Assembly (NCBI RefSeq): GCF_000379725.1
Contig: NZ_KB903636.1
Span: 124-57,760, forward strand
Reading direction: 5' to 3'
Source of the DNA: Cytophaga aurantiaca DSM 3654
GTDB lineage: Bacteria > Bacteroidota > Bacteroidia > Cytophagales > Cytophagaceae
Length of the DNA stretch: 57,637 nt
Each line of letters starts with the position of its first letter. Positions within the stretch are counted from its first letter, which is position 1. The position numbers and the translations under genes were made by a program. Under the pieces are notes generated by a model. It was not told where the DNA came from. It saw only the letters and a list, made by a program, of their open reading frames with translations, and ran no database searches. Positions 45,084 to 54,955 of this stretch are shown in pieces.

Positions 45084-45230
45084 CATTACTCATTTCAATA
45101 ATGAAAAAACTAGCACCTTTTTGTTAAACGGTTCATCTTAAATAAAATGTATGAATTCAGAATAAAAAGGGGTTTGAATACCATAAACTAATTGTAAATT
45201 CGTTCTTAGTAAAGGTTTAAATCAACTCCT

Positions 45231-47486
45231 ATGCGCCTTTTTGGATTCTTCATACTTTTATTTTACACGTTTAGTGCCATTGGACAAACAAATTCAAATG
45301 TTCCGATCGGCGTGTGGCGTACCCATTTATCTACTGCATCTGTTGCTACAGTTTCTGTAGCAAATAATAAAATCTATGCAGCTTCGGTCAAAAGCAGTTT
45401 TACATATGATATTTCAGACAACCACGTTGCATCCTTATCGAAGATCGATGGATTGACACAAAGTGATATTGAAGTCATTCGTTTTAATAAATCAACAAAT
45501 ACAGGACTGATCGGTTATTCAAATGGCAATATTGATATTATCAAAAATGGTTCATTATCTAACTTTGATGTTATTTTCCGTTCAAACGTTGCGGGCTCAA
45601 AGAAGATCAATAACATAACACTGTATGATCAGGTAGCATTTATTTCATGTGATTATGGTGTTACAGTAATTGATTTAAAGCGAAATGAAGTAATAGAGTC
45701 CTGGATGAATTTGAGAGCCGGAGGATTACCGAACATTGTTTATGGAGCAACATTAAATGCAAATCAGGATTCTATTTTTCTTGCTACAGAATACGGTTTA
45801 ATGAGTGGGCGATATAATAAGCCTGGTGTGAATTTAATGGATTTTACCAATTGGAAAGTCTATACAAATATATCTACTACGGGCATTAATTCAGTTGGAG
45901 AACTGAACGGAAGAGTTTATGCAGGAGTAAAGCAAACCGGAGTTTTTGTTTTGACAGGAAGTACATGGCAAAATATTGGCTTAACGATTGATGCCGAGTG
46001 CTGGAATCTGGTTAACTCAAATAATAAGCTACTTGTTTGCGCAGGATCAAAATTATTTTCCATACAAAATGCTACAACATATAGTGCAGTTGGTATTCCT
46101 TCTTATGCAGGACATATTCATGATGCAGTGTATGATCAATCGGGTTCTATATGGATGGCAGATTTAAACAATGGCCTTATTAAACTGGATGGTACAAACG
46201 ATAGCCAGGTATCTTTGAATGGGCCATTCAGCAACAAAACATTTAATTTGTATTATTACAAAAATACGATGCTTGCAAATTCAGGCGGGTATGACAATGC
46301 CTTTGCACGTAATTATAATGCAGATGGGTTTTATGAATTTCAGGATCAAAACCAATGGGTAAGTTATTATAGATACAATAGTAATTTCCCGGATGGTTTT
46401 TCAGATAACGTTGTTGCTAGCTATAATTCTTTTGATGATACCTTATACATAGGTTCATTTGGAGATGGCATGGTTGCTTTTAAAAAGCCTAATACGTTTG
46501 TTAAAATAAATACTACTAACAGTCCACTTAAATCAAATTATGTAACGGGACTAGATACCGATGAAGATGGAACATTGTGGATTACTACATATAAAACCCC
46601 TCAATTTTCTCCAAGCCTTTATTCAAAGACAAAAGCAGGAGCATGGAGTTCATATACGATGAATACAGCCAAAGTAGAAAACCTGAATTTACTGCAAATA
46701 AAAATTGATTCGTTTGGGAATAAATGGATGCGATTCAGTGGAAATGAGGGCATGATGATTTTTGACAATAAAACCTATCAGCAACGGTATTTTACTACCG
46801 GAGCAACCGGAGGCAATTTGCCAAGCAATAAAATAAATTGTATTGAAATTGACAGAAAAGGTGTTGTATGGGTGGGAAGTGATCAGGGCATTGCAGGTTT
46901 TTATGATCCGTCAAGGGCATTCTCATCGTCTTTTGTAGCGCCTATATATAATGGCTTCGGCGTATTGTTTGATAAAAGTATTACGTGTATTAAAACAGAT
47001 GGAGGCAATAGAAAATGGGTTGGCACAACAGAAGGTTTATGGTTATTCAATGATAATTTTACGGAAGCAATACATTTTTTCACTACGGTAAATAGTCCGC
47101 TTTACTCAAACTACATTATTTCAATTGATATACACCCGTTAACTGGAGAAGTATTTATTGCAACAGATCAAGGGATGATTTCATACAGGTCTGATGCTAC
47201 TGTATCGGAGACTACAGATTTTAGTGGCGCAAAAATTTTCCCGAATCCGGTTCGCCCGGGATTTTCAGGTGTCGTAGCGATTGAAGGATTACAGGATAAT
47301 GTAATGGTTAAAATTACAGATATGCAAGGTAAACTGTTTTATGAAACACGCTCTAATGGTGGTACTGCAACATGGAATCTTGTAAACTACGCTGGAGTAA
47401 GAGCTGAAACAGGCATGTACCTTGTGTTTGCAACTACTGAAAAAGGAGAACAGAAGTTTGTTGGTAAAATAGCGATCATTCAATAA
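45231..47486 (+). CDS. porZ: PorZ-like beta-propeller protein with T9SS sorting domain
   Basis: 751 residues. A signal peptide (FFILLFYTFSAIGQ) is followed by PIGVWRTHLSTASV and successive propeller blades with the two-component-regulator-propeller pattern (e.g. VWVGSDQGIAGFYD, KWVGTTEGLWLFND). A C-terminal type-A sorting domain follows (AKIFPNPVRPGFSGVVAIEG ... GKIAIIQ). Length, domain order and the recO neighbour match PorZ, a surface component needed for T9SS attachment in Porphyromonas. It overlaps recO by one base. Confidence 0.87.
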   Translation: MRLFGFFILLFYTFSAIGQTNSNVPIGVWRTHLSTASVATVSVANNKIYAASVKSSFTYDISDNHVASLSKIDGLTQSDIEVIRFNKSTNTGLIGYSNGNIDIIKNGSLSNFDVIFRSNVAGSKKINNITLYDQVAFISCDYGVTVIDLKRNEVIESWMNLRAGGLPNIVYGATLNANQDSIFLATEYGLMSGRYNKPGVNLMDFTNWKVYTNISTTGINSVGELNGRVYAGVKQTGVFVLTGSTWQNIGLTIDAECWNLVNSNNKLLVCAGSKLFSIQNATTYSAVGIPSYAGHIHDAVYDQSGSIWMADLNNGLIKLDGTNDSQVSLNGPFSNKTFNLYYYKNTMLANSGGYDNAFARNYNADGFYEFQDQNQWVSYYRYNSNFPDGFSDNVVASYNSFDDTLYIGSFGDGMVAFKKPNTFVKINTTNSPLKSNYVTGLDTDEDGTLWITTYKTPQFSPSLYSKTKAGAWSSYTMNTAKVENLNLLQIKIDSFGNKWMRFSGNEGMMIFDNKTYQQRYFTTGATGGNLPSNKINCIEIDRKGVVWVGSDQGIAGFYDPSRAFSSSFVAPIYNGFGVLFDKSITCIKTDGGNRKWVGTTEGLWLFNDNFTEAIHFFTTVNSPLYSNYIISIDIHPLTGEVFIATDQGMISYRSDATVSETTDFSGAKIFPNPVRPGFSGVVAIEGLQDNVMVKITDMQGKLFYETRSNGGTATWNLVNYAGVRAETGMYLVFATTEKGEQKFVGKIAIIQ

Positions 47487-48160
47487 TGCTGCATAAAACC
47501 AAAGGCATCGTTTTAAATTATATCAAGTACAGCGATACATCTATTATCGCAAAAATATATACAGAAGCCTTTGGATTGCAATCGTATATTGTAAACAGTG
47601 TCCGCAGCAGTAAAGCAAAAAACAAGATCGCATTATTTCAGCCTTTAACACTTTTAGATATGGTTGTGTATCACAAGAACAACCATGGCTTGCAACGCAT
47701 TTCAGAGAGCCGTTGTGCCGAACCTTATTTTACAATTCCTTTTGATATTCATAAAACAAGTATTTCTATTTTTCTATCAGAAATACTTTTGAAAACATTA
47801 AAAGAAGAAGTCGCCAATCATGAATTGTTTGATTTTTTATATCACTCTTTTCATGCCTTGGATAAGATTGAAAAAAATACGCTGAATTTTCATGCGTCGT
47901 TTATGCTGCGGTATTCTTTTTATTTGGGATTTTTTCCTGCAGAAGTAAAAAGTGTTTGGGAAAATAGTTTATATAAGCCTTCTCAGGAAATTATAACCTA
48001 TATAGAAAATTGTATGAAGTTTACCTATTTTGAATCCTTTGCATCAACAAATGTTCATAGAAGGGAGGCCCTCGATATCCTTATAGCTTTTTATAAAAAC
48101 CAGATTGAATCCTTCGGAGACCTCCATTCTATTAGTATTCTCAGAGAAGTGATGGAGTAA
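47486..48160 (+). CDS. recO: DNA repair protein RecO
   Basis: 224 residues. The N-terminal OB-fold begins HKTKGIVLNYIKYSDTSIIA, the usual RecO start, and a helical C-terminal domain follows. RecO loads RecA onto gapped DNA with RecR. No Cys4 zinc motif is seen. The start codon overlaps the porZ stop (TAATG), so the two are translationally coupled. Confidence 0.9.
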   Translation: MLHKTKGIVLNYIKYSDTSIIAKIYTEAFGLQSYIVNSVRSSKAKNKIALFQPLTLLDMVVYHKNNHGLQRISESRCAEPYFTIPFDIHKTSISIFLSEILLKTLKEEVANHELFDFLYHSFHALDKIEKNTLNFHASFMLRYSFYLGFFPAEVKSVWENSLYKPSQEIITYIENCMKFTYFESFASTNVHRREALDILIAFYKNQIESFGDLHSISILREVME

Positions 48161-48170
48161 TCGGTATAAT

Positions 48171-48986
48171 TTATTGCTGAAGCAACGTAATTTTACGCTC
48201 CACTACATTGTATTTACCCGGAATTGGTTTTTCTGAAGCATCCAACAATTCTAGCTTGATCGTTGACTCGCCAAGCGGCAATCCTTTTAAGATATAACCT
48301 CTCCAGTCAGTAATGATAAAGCTTTTGCCGTTTACAGTAGCTCTTACTCTGTTACCTGTTTCAGATAAGGTTGTGTTTACAAGGAAGAAATCCAACAATA
48401 CATTTGCGGTGTCTTTTCCTTTGTATTCGCCTTTTGGTCTGCTATAAAATAGCAATGGTTTAGTAAGGTCAACTTTTTCAGGTGTTGCTTTTCCAACGGT
48501 GAATTGTCTTAGATCCGATGCACCAAAATGTTTTAAGCTTTCATGATACGAACGTGAAAGAAACGATAGTGCAATGTAATGACCATCCGGCAAGGTGTCT
48601 GTAAAAGATGGGCTATACTTAGCCTGGTATGGCGCATTATTTAAGATCAAATGAATGTGTTGTCCCTTGTCTGAGTTTGCACAGCTGATCGCGCAAGAAC
48701 CTTCAACAGTAGGTTTAGCTAATTGATAATTTTTTATTTCGTAAGAAAATTTAACATTGTTGGATTTTAAAACAGTGCCTTCTGCCGGACTGTTTAATTC
48801 TAAAATAGCATCACTAAACTCCGGAGAATCTTTTAATGGAATTAGTTCAAGTACTTTTCCTAAAGCAGTTGAATCATTAATGATGACATCTGAGGTGTCG
48901 CTTGGGTCGGTAGGAACTTCTTTGGGTTTGGTTTCACAGCTTAATAAGGTAGCCAGAATTCCAAGAGATAGAATTATTTTTTTCAT
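48171..48986 (-). CDS. Hypothetical lipoprotein, 271 aa
   Basis: The lipoprotein signal LGILATLLSC is followed by a beta-rich protein with QHIHLILNNAPYQAKYS and LPDGHYIALSFLSRSYHES. This pattern is seen in Bacteroidota proteins sometimes named phosphopeptide-binding or DUF4399-like. The C-terminal ~100 residues form another beta domain (GYILKGLPLGESTIKLELLD). The function is unknown. It converges on recO. Confidence 0.65.
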   Translation of the reverse strand: MKKIILSLGILATLLSCETKPKEVPTDPSDTSDVIINDSTALGKVLELIPLKDSPEFSDAILELNSPAEGTVLKSNNVKFSYEIKNYQLAKPTVEGSCAISCANSDKGQHIHLILNNAPYQAKYSPSFTDTLPDGHYIALSFLSRSYHESLKHFGASDLRQFTVGKATPEKVDLTKPLLFYSRPKGEYKGKDTANVLLDFFLVNTTLSETGNRVRATVNGKSFIITDWRGYILKGLPLGESTIKLELLDASEKPIPGKYNVVERKITLLQQ

Positions 48987-48999
48987 GATAGATAATATG

Positions 49000-49529
49000 T
49001 TAAGATGGAAGAATTTGTATTGGTGTGATAATCATTTTGTCGTATGATTTTAATTTTCTGTTTAGAGGCCAGCGGTCGTATAAAAATAATTCAATGGGTT
49101 TCCACATGCTTACCCATCCAAAAATGTACATGGATTCTTTATAATAAAGTCAAAGTAACGAATCTCATCGTAGCCTTTTAAACGATCTTCAATTACGAAA
49201 TTAAGGCTGAGTGCTGCAATCATAATGGGTACACCCTTGCTCAAGGCATCCAATGATTGCGTTTTCATTACCATCAATTCGTTTTTTAATTCCGTTGTGT
49301 GTATCAGATAGAACTCATTCAACTTTGCGCTGATATTTGCAGCATCAAGCGTCGTTAATGATTTGGGTACGTGAATAAGAATCGAGTATTCTTTTTTGGC
49401 ACCATGCGCCACTATAGTGGAAATGATTGTATAGATCCAGTCTTCAACTTTGGCATCATCCAAATCATAATTTGGGCCAACTGAATCGCGGATACATTTT
49501 TCTGTTATAAATAAATCAATAACAATCAT
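49000..49529 (-). pseudogene. Frameshifted conserved hypothetical gene
   Basis: From the ATG at 49529 the frame reads a 139-residue protein ending KNPCTFLDG at 49110. In another frame the natural-looking continuation MYIFGWVSMWKPIELFLYDR runs on to a stop at 49000-49002. Adding one A in the AAA after TTTATTAT (near 49140) joins the two as FIIKESMYIFGW. The full product would be ~176 residues, cytoplasmic, of a family I recognise only as Bacteroidota-conserved. A shortened protein may still be made. Confidence 0.7.
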
Positions 49530-49586
49530 ATGTGAAACGGTGCTGATTTAAAAAGTGCGTTTCACTAAGTTATAAAAAAAATGGAA

Positions 49587-50054
49587 CTACTCAATTTTTC
49601 TAACCAAATAAGCGTCAATTACCAAACGGTGCTTGCGTTTGCCATTATAGTATTCGGTTCGCAGAACCATAATATCTTTGTTGAGTTTTTTGACATAAAC
49701 ACCATGCCGCGACATAATATCCGGGCATGGGCCGTTGCATACCAATTCTCTTTCGTTATACGTTAACTTAAGTACATTATCAGATGTAAATTCCCATGTA
49801 CCGCCTGTATTTTGAGGGCATACATAATTATTTCCTTCCATAAAACACATCTGAAAATATTCAGTTTCATAGGTGTGATTTACTTTAAACTCAATATGAC
49901 CTGTTGTGTAATAGGTGGTATCCATCCCTTTTCCATTGGTATAAATATGGTAGGATTGTAATTTCCATGTTCCGTATATAAATGTAGAATCAGATGCCTG
50001 AGCGATTACAGATACTAAAGAGAGAAAAATTGTTAATAGTAATAATTTCTTCAT
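49587..50054 (-). CDS. Exported lipocalin-like small protein
   Basis: 155 residues from the ATG at 50054. A signal peptide (KKLLLLTIFLSLVSVIAQA) is followed by a beta-rich domain starting FIYGTWKLQSYHIY, a pattern seen in lipocalin-like proteins (GTW motif). Four Cys (CFMEGNNYVC, LVCNGPC) could form two disulfides. The function is unknown. Confidence 0.65.
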   Translation of the reverse strand: MKKLLLLTIFLSLVSVIAQASDSTFIYGTWKLQSYHIYTNGKGMDTTYYTTGHIEFKVNHTYETEYFQMCFMEGNNYVCPQNTGGTWEFTSDNVLKLTYNERELVCNGPCPDIMSRHGVYVKKLNKDIMVLRTEYYNGKRKHRLVIDAYLVRKIE

Positions 50055-50179
50055 ACTCAAACTCTTTTTTTAGTATTTAACTGAAATCAAGTTACAAAGG
50101 TTGTGAATGTGAGGGTAATAAAAAAAATGAAAAACTGTAACCTTTTGTTATTTCAATACCTTGAATTAAGGGAAAGAGA

Positions 50180-50216
50180 AAAAATAAGCCCCGCTGGCTC
50201 CGCGGGGCTTATTTTT
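50180..50216 (-). terminator. Terminator of the trp operon
   Basis: A 15-bp stem (AAAAATAAGCCCCGC and complement) with a 7-nt loop overlaps the trpA stop codon. It is very stable and followed by T residues on the minus strand. Confidence 0.9.
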
Positions 50217-51012
50217 AATTTTTTATACGTTGCACAAATTGGATAATATCGGCTTCAATATTTTTACTTGTCGATAACATCCGGACAAATGCCGATCCGA
50301 TAATTGCCCCATTCGCATAAGCACAGGCGTCTTCAAAAGTTTCCTTGTTTTTGATGTTAAAACCGATCATACGTGGACTTTTCAGTCCCATATTTTTGAT
50401 CCGGCTGAAATACGCATCGTGATTATCTTCTGTCTTTTTCGCATCGTTTCCGGTGGTACTATTCGTAGAAACCATGTAGATGAAACCTTGTGTAATGTTG
50501 TCAATTACATGCAAACGTTCATCCGAAGTGTTTGGTGTGATCAATGACACATTCGAAATATTATGCGATTCACACAAAGTTTGATAATGCTCTGTGTATT
50601 CATCAAGTGGCAGGTCGGGAAGAATAACACCATCAATACCGATAGCACTTATTTCTTGCATGAATTTTTCAACACCATATTGCATCACGGTATTGAAGTA
50701 GCCCATTACCAAAATTGGTATGGTAACTTCTTTACGGATATCTTTCAATTGCCCCAACAATGTTTTAATGGTCATGCCATTATTAATAGAATCTAAACTG
50801 CTTTGTTGAATGATTGGTCCGTCTGCAACCGGATCTGAATAAGGCATCCCGATCTCTACCATATCAACGCCTGCTTTTTCCAACGCTTTCAAAACAGTTA
50901 CAGTATCATTGATTGCGGGATAGCCTGCAGTAAAATATATATTCAGTAAGTTGTTACTTTTCTTTTGGAACAACTCAGTTAATCGATTTGAAATTTTAGT
51001 TGTAGTTTCCAT
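50215..51012 (-). CDS. trpA: Tryptophan synthase alpha subunit
   Basis: 265 residues. It cleaves indole-3-glycerol phosphate to indole, which is channelled to TrpB. NIYFTAGYPAINDT and VEIGMPYSDPVADGPIIQ hold the catalytic Glu and Asp. The phosphate-binding GFNIKNKETFEDA and AIIGSAFVRML are also present. It is the last gene of the operon, 1 nt after trpB. Confidence 0.96.
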   Translation of the reverse strand: METTTKISNRLTELFQKKSNNLLNIYFTAGYPAINDTVTVLKALEKAGVDMVEIGMPYSDPVADGPIIQQSSLDSINNGMTIKTLLGQLKDIRKEVTIPILVMGYFNTVMQYGVEKFMQEISAIGIDGVILPDLPLDEYTEHYQTLCESHNISNVSLITPNTSDERLHVIDNITQGFIYMVSTNSTTGNDAKKTEDNHDAYFSRIKNMGLKSPRMIGFNIKNKETFEDACAYANGAIIGSAFVRMLSTSKNIEADIIQFVQRIKN

Positions 51013-51013
51013 A

Positions 51014-52210
51014 TTAGTTCTTTGTTAAAAATTCTTCTTTGCGTGTAATGTAGGTCATCATATCTTTATCGCCGCGGCCGGATAAATTCACAACAACAAC
51101 ATCTGAATTTTTGAATGTAAGAGTTTCAAGTGCTGCCACTGCATGTGCAGATTCCAATGCAGGAATGATGCCTTCAGTGCGTGCCAGCATAAATGCAGCT
51201 TGAAAAGCTTCTTTATCGGTTGCACTAATAAATTTTGCACGCCCCGTTTCAAATAAATGTGCATGCATGGGCCCGATGCCCGGATAATCCAGACCTGCAG
51301 AAATAGAGTGTGGTTCTACAACCTGTCCGTCTTCTGTTTGCATTAATAAGGTTTTGCTGCCATGCAACACTCCAGGTTTTCCTAAGAACGTTGTTGCCGC
51401 AGAATAACCGGAGTATATACCTTCACCTGCAGCTTCAACAGCAATTAACTCAACATTTTTACGATCCAGGAAATGATAGAATGCTCCTGCAGCGTTACTG
51501 CCCCCGCCAACACAGGCGATCACATGCGTCGGTTCTGGATTGCCGGTGATTGTTTGCAGCTCACTCATAATTTCTTCGCTGATCACTGCCTGTAATCGTG
51601 CTACCATATCCGGATATGGATGCGGCCCCACAACAGAACCAATAATGTAGAACGTATCTACCGGATTGTTGATCCAATCACGTAAAGCTTCGTTGGTTGC
51701 GTCTTTCAGCGTTTTGCTTCCAGTCATGGCAGGTATTACTTCAGCCCCAAGCATTTTCATTCGCTCAACATTCGGCTTTTGTCTTTCAATATCAACAGCA
51801 CCCATGTGCACCACACAAGGCATGCCCATTAAGGCACAAGCTGTAGCGGTTGCTACTCCATGCTGGCCAGCACCGGTCTCTGCAATGATACGGGTCTTGC
51901 CCATACGCTTTGCGATAAGAATTTGTCCGATGGTGTTATTGATTTTATGTGCACCTGTGTGACATAAGTCTTCGCGCTTTAAATAAACATTTGTGTTGTA
52001 TTTTTCAGACAAACGTTTTGCGAAGTATAAAGGAGTTGGTCTGCCTACATAATTGCGAAGCAGATCTTTGTATTCAGTTTGGAAAGATTCGCTGTTGATG
52101 ATCTTTAAATAATTCTCACGAAGCTCTTCAACATTTGGATACAGCATTTCGGGAATAAATGCTCCTCCGAAACTTCCGTAATATCCTTTTTTATCGACGT
52201 TATAATTCAT
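51014..52210 (-). CDS. trpB: Tryptophan synthase beta subunit
   Basis: 398 residues. It condenses indole with serine using PLP. The PLP lysine is in [13 protein letters not shown], the phosphate loop in [13 protein letters not shown], and [15 protein letters not shown] is the typical N-terminus. It is followed by trpA after 1 nt and separated from trpF by a 156-nt gap with AAGC-rich repeats. Confidence 0.97.
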   Translation of the reverse strand: MNYNVDKKGYYGSFGGAFIPEMLYPNVEELRENYLKIINSESFQTEYKDLLRNYVGRPTPLYFAKRLSEKYNTNVYLKREDLCHTGAHKINNTIGQILIAKRMGKTRIIAETGAGQHGVATATACALMGMPCVVHMGAVDIERQKPNVERMKMLGAEVIPAMTGSKTLKDATNEALRDWINNPVDTFYIIGSVVGPHPYPDMVARLQAVISEEIMSELQTITGNPEPTHVIACVGGGSNAAGAFYHFLDRKNVELIAVEAAGEGIYSGYSAATTFLGKPGVLHGSKTLLMQTEDGQVVEPHSISAGLDYPGIGPMHAHLFETGRAKFISATDKEAFQAAFMLARTEGIIPALESAHAVAALETLTFKNSDVVVVNLSGRGDKDMMTYITRKEEFLTKN

Positions 52211-52392
52211 TTTGTGTATGCTTAAGGCTAAAAGCTTAATGCTTAAAGCGAGTGTTTGTATAGTTTTATTGTACGATCTCTTATTCTAATTCTCTTAAAA
52301 TCGCCATCGTGTGGACGATATATATGTTATTAGTTTCATAGTATCTTAATTTAAGAGCTAAAAGCTTTAAGCCTTCGGCTTTAGGCTTTGTG
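52211..52392. repeat. AAGC-rich inverted repeats flanking the trpF-trpB gap
   Basis: AAGGCTAAAAGCTTAATGCTTAAAGC-type sequence at 52222-52248 and AGCTAAAAGCTTTAAGCC plus GGCTTTAGGCTTTG at 52356-52390 bracket the gap. The second copy overlaps the 3' end of trpF. Similar sequences occur at 12897-12930, 12984-13026 and 21035-21060, so it is a dispersed family. Confidence 0.6.
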
Positions 52393-52996
52393 CAAATTTT
52401 CTAACACGCTCTACATCCTTTAATCCTGGCTCTAACTCAAAGCGGCTGTTAATGTCGAGTGCGTATATGTTAACACTTGAAAGCGTATTAAGTTCGCTGA
52501 GAATGGATTCATCTATACCACCGCTTAAAAACAATGGAATTTTGTTGTCGTATTCTTTTAATATCTCCCAGTTGAAACGATTGCCGCTGCCACCGTATTC
52601 AGGGGTTTTGGTATCGAACAGAAAATAATCCGCTACTTTTTTATACGGTTCTAAGATCGACCAATCCATTATTTCACCTACATGAAAAACCTTGATCACT
52701 TCCAATCCGTCTTTTTTACAAGCAAGGCAAAATTCAGGAGTTTCATGTCCATGCAATTGAACCGCTTTAAATCCGTATGCAGAACAGATGCGCAGTACTT
52801 CTTCCAAGGATTCATTTACAAACACACCTGTTTTTATAATAGATGCAGGAAGTGCTTTTACAAATTCAGGTGTTAACGTTTCACCACAATATCTTTTTGA
52901 AGGTTTGTAGAAAATAAAGCCCATATAATCTGGCGCCAGCGTTGCCACTGCTCCCGCATTATCCGGATACTTCATACCACAAACTTTCAGTTTCAT
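52367..52996 (-). CDS. trpF: Phosphoribosylanthranilate isomerase
   Basis: 209 residues. It performs the Amadori rearrangement in tryptophan synthesis. KVCGMKYPDNAGAVA contains the catalytic Cys, FDTKTPEYGGSG the catalytic Asp, and LSGGIDESIL a phosphate-binding loop. Its last codons (LKPKA) lie within a dispersed AAGC-rich repeat, so the terminus may have been altered by the repeat. Confidence 0.95.
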   Translation of the reverse strand: MKLKVCGMKYPDNAGAVATLAPDYMGFIFYKPSKRYCGETLTPEFVKALPASIIKTGVFVNESLEEVLRICSAYGFKAVQLHGHETPEFCLACKKDGLEVIKVFHVGEIMDWSILEPYKKVADYFLFDTKTPEYGGSGNRFNWEILKEYDNKIPLFLSGGIDESILSELNTLSSVNIYALDINSRFELEPGLKDVERVRKFAQSLKPKA

Positions 52997-53020
52997 ATTG
53001 ATAATGTTATTTATTGAACA

Positions 53021-53052
53021 GTTGTCAGACGACTTTTTTGTCGTCCGACAAC
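53021..53052. repeat. Dispersed palindromic element, copy 3 (T6 loop) in trpC-trpF gap
   Basis: 13-nt arms (GTTGTCAGACGAC ... GTCGTCCGACAAC) flank TTTTTT, with the same mismatch position as the elements at 2417 and 8733. It lies inside an operon, where it must allow at least partial read-through. Confidence 0.8.
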
Positions 53053-53061
53053 TTGTATTTT

Positions 53062-53847
53062 TTACTTAGACTCAGCTACTAATTTCTTCAAAGCCGCACC
53101 CGGATCATTGGTTTTCATAAATGATTCGCCGATCAGAAAACCTGTATAGCCATGTTTTTTCAATTCAATAATGGTTTTCGGATCATCGATGCCACTTTCA
53201 GAAACTTTGATGTAACGATCCGGAATATGTTTTGCTATATCGATCGAAGTCTGGATGCTTACTTCGAATGTTTTAAGATTTCGATTATTTACACCAATAA
53301 CATCAACGGTATCAATCAAGTTTCCTTCAAGCTCTTCCGCATTGTGAACTTCAAGCAATACCTCTAAATTCAGTTTGTGTGCATACTCCGACAATTCTTT
53401 GATGCGTTGCGGAGTTAAGCATGCCGAGATCAATAAAATAACGTCTGCACCCATGGCACGGGCTTCTTCGATCTGGTATTCGTCTACCATAAAATCTTTG
53501 CGCAAAATCGGAATCTGTATCAAAGCTCTTGCCTGAAGCAGATCTTCGGTTGTACCGCCAAAGAATTTTGTATCAGTCAACACCGAACACGCACTTGCAC
53601 CTGCCGCCTGGTAACCGGTTACAACCTGCTTCAGATCAACGTTTGCATTGATGATTCCTTTTGAAGGAGACTGACGTTTGTGTTCAGCAATTACGCCGCT
53701 TAACGCCGGATTGCTTAAATATTTTTTAAACGAAAGTGTTGGTCTGCTATATAAAGGCGACTTGCGAAGTTCTTCAACGGAAGTGCGTGCTTTTCTGTCG
53801 GCAACCTCTATCCACTTATGTTCAATTATTTTATCCAGAATATTCAT
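53062..53847 (-). CDS. trpC: Indole-3-glycerol-phosphate synthase
   Basis: 261 residues from the ATG at 53847 (MNILDKIIEHKW). It closes the indole ring. VIAEHKRQSPSKGIIN holds the catalytic Glu/Lys region, ILRKDFMVDEYQIEEARAMG, VIGVNNRNLKTF and VSESGIDDPKTI are standard. TrpC and TrpF are separate proteins here, unlike the fused enzyme of enteric bacteria. Confidence 0.96.
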   Translation of the reverse strand: MNILDKIIEHKWIEVADRKARTSVEELRKSPLYSRPTLSFKKYLSNPALSGVIAEHKRQSPSKGIINANVDLKQVVTGYQAAGASACSVLTDTKFFGGTTEDLLQARALIQIPILRKDFMVDEYQIEEARAMGADVILLISACLTPQRIKELSEYAHKLNLEVLLEVHNAEELEGNLIDTVDVIGVNNRNLKTFEVSIQTSIDIAKHIPDRYIKVSESGIDDPKTIIELKKHGYTGFLIGESFMKTNDPGAALKKLVAESK

Positions 53848-53914
53848 GATCAATTTTATTAATTCTTACCAAAACAGATTCATCAGGTTGGGATGAATGC
53901 TTGATACTATAAAA

Positions 53915-54901
53915 TTACTTAACTGCTTTTTTAAAACATGCATATGCATCTCCGCTCTCTAACGATTCGCGGGCCGTAGCAATGGCATCGAATAATGAAA
54001 TGTCGGGTTTTGCCAATGAAATGGCCATCCCTGCATTTGCTATAACAACTTCTTTTTGAGCACGGGTGCCTTTATTTTCCAATACTTCAATAAAGATTTT
54101 CGCGGCATCCTCAACCGTTTTTCCTCCGGATAATTCTTCTGGTTTGCAGATATGCAATCCAAGATCATCCGGTTCAAGTACACGGTCTATATGATTTGAA
54201 ATTACTTTCACGCCACCGGTTAACGAGATTTCATCGTAGCCGTCAAGCGCATGTATGATGGTAAACTTGCTGTTCAGACTTTGGTGAATGTAACCATACA
54301 AACGTGCAAGATCCATATTGAATGTACCCAGCATGTGATACGTTGGGAGTGCAGGATTTACCAAGGGACCTAGCATATTGTAAATGGTACGCATACCGAT
54401 TTCTTTACGAACGGGAGCAACATTTTTTAATGCCGGGTGAAATAAGGGTGCATGCAGCATGCAGAAGTTTGATTCTTCTATTTGCTTACGCAGTGCACTT
54501 TTGTCGTTGGTAAATTTATAACCCAGGTATTCAACCACGTTTGAAGAACCGCAGCTTGAAGACACAGCATAATTGCCATGTTTGGCAACTTTAATACCTG
54601 CACCTGCAACTACAAAACAGGATAAGGTAGAAATGTTAAATGTATCTTTTCCATCTCCGCCTGTACCGACAATGTCAATTGGATTATATTCAGACAAATC
54701 CGCATCCAGACACATTTCCAACAACGCTTCTCTGAACCCTTGTAATTCCGCAACAGTAATGCTGCGCATCATATATACAGAAATAAATGCGGCAACCTGC
54801 GCTGCATTTACCGTTCCGTTTCCGATAGCCAACATGGCATTTTTCGCTTCGTCTTTTGTTAAGCGATAATGACTGGTCAGCTGCTGTAATAATTCTTTCA
54901 T
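53915..54901 (-). CDS. trpD: Anthranilate phosphoribosyltransferase
   Basis: 328 residues. It transfers phosphoribose from PRPP to anthranilate. VGTGGDGKDTFNIST is the PRPP-binding loop, AKHGNYAVSSSCGSSNVVEY the second, and PLFHPALKNVAPVRKEIGMR is typical. It is separate from TrpG. A REP-like doublet lies between trpG and this gene. Confidence 0.96.
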   Translation of the reverse strand: MKELLQQLTSHYRLTKDEAKNAMLAIGNGTVNAAQVAAFISVYMMRSITVAELQGFREALLEMCLDADLSEYNPIDIVGTGGDGKDTFNISTLSCFVVAGAGIKVAKHGNYAVSSSCGSSNVVEYLGYKFTNDKSALRKQIEESNFCMLHAPLFHPALKNVAPVRKEIGMRTIYNMLGPLVNPALPTYHMLGTFNMDLARLYGYIHQSLNSKFTIIHALDGYDEISLTGGVKVISNHIDRVLEPDDLGLHICKPEELSGGKTVEDAAKIFIEVLENKGTRAQKEVVIANAGMAISLAKPDISLFDAIATARESLESGDAYACFKKAVK

Positions 54902-54955
54902 ACTATTATATATGTATCAAATAAATTGATCGTGTTATTTAAGGATTATAAACTA

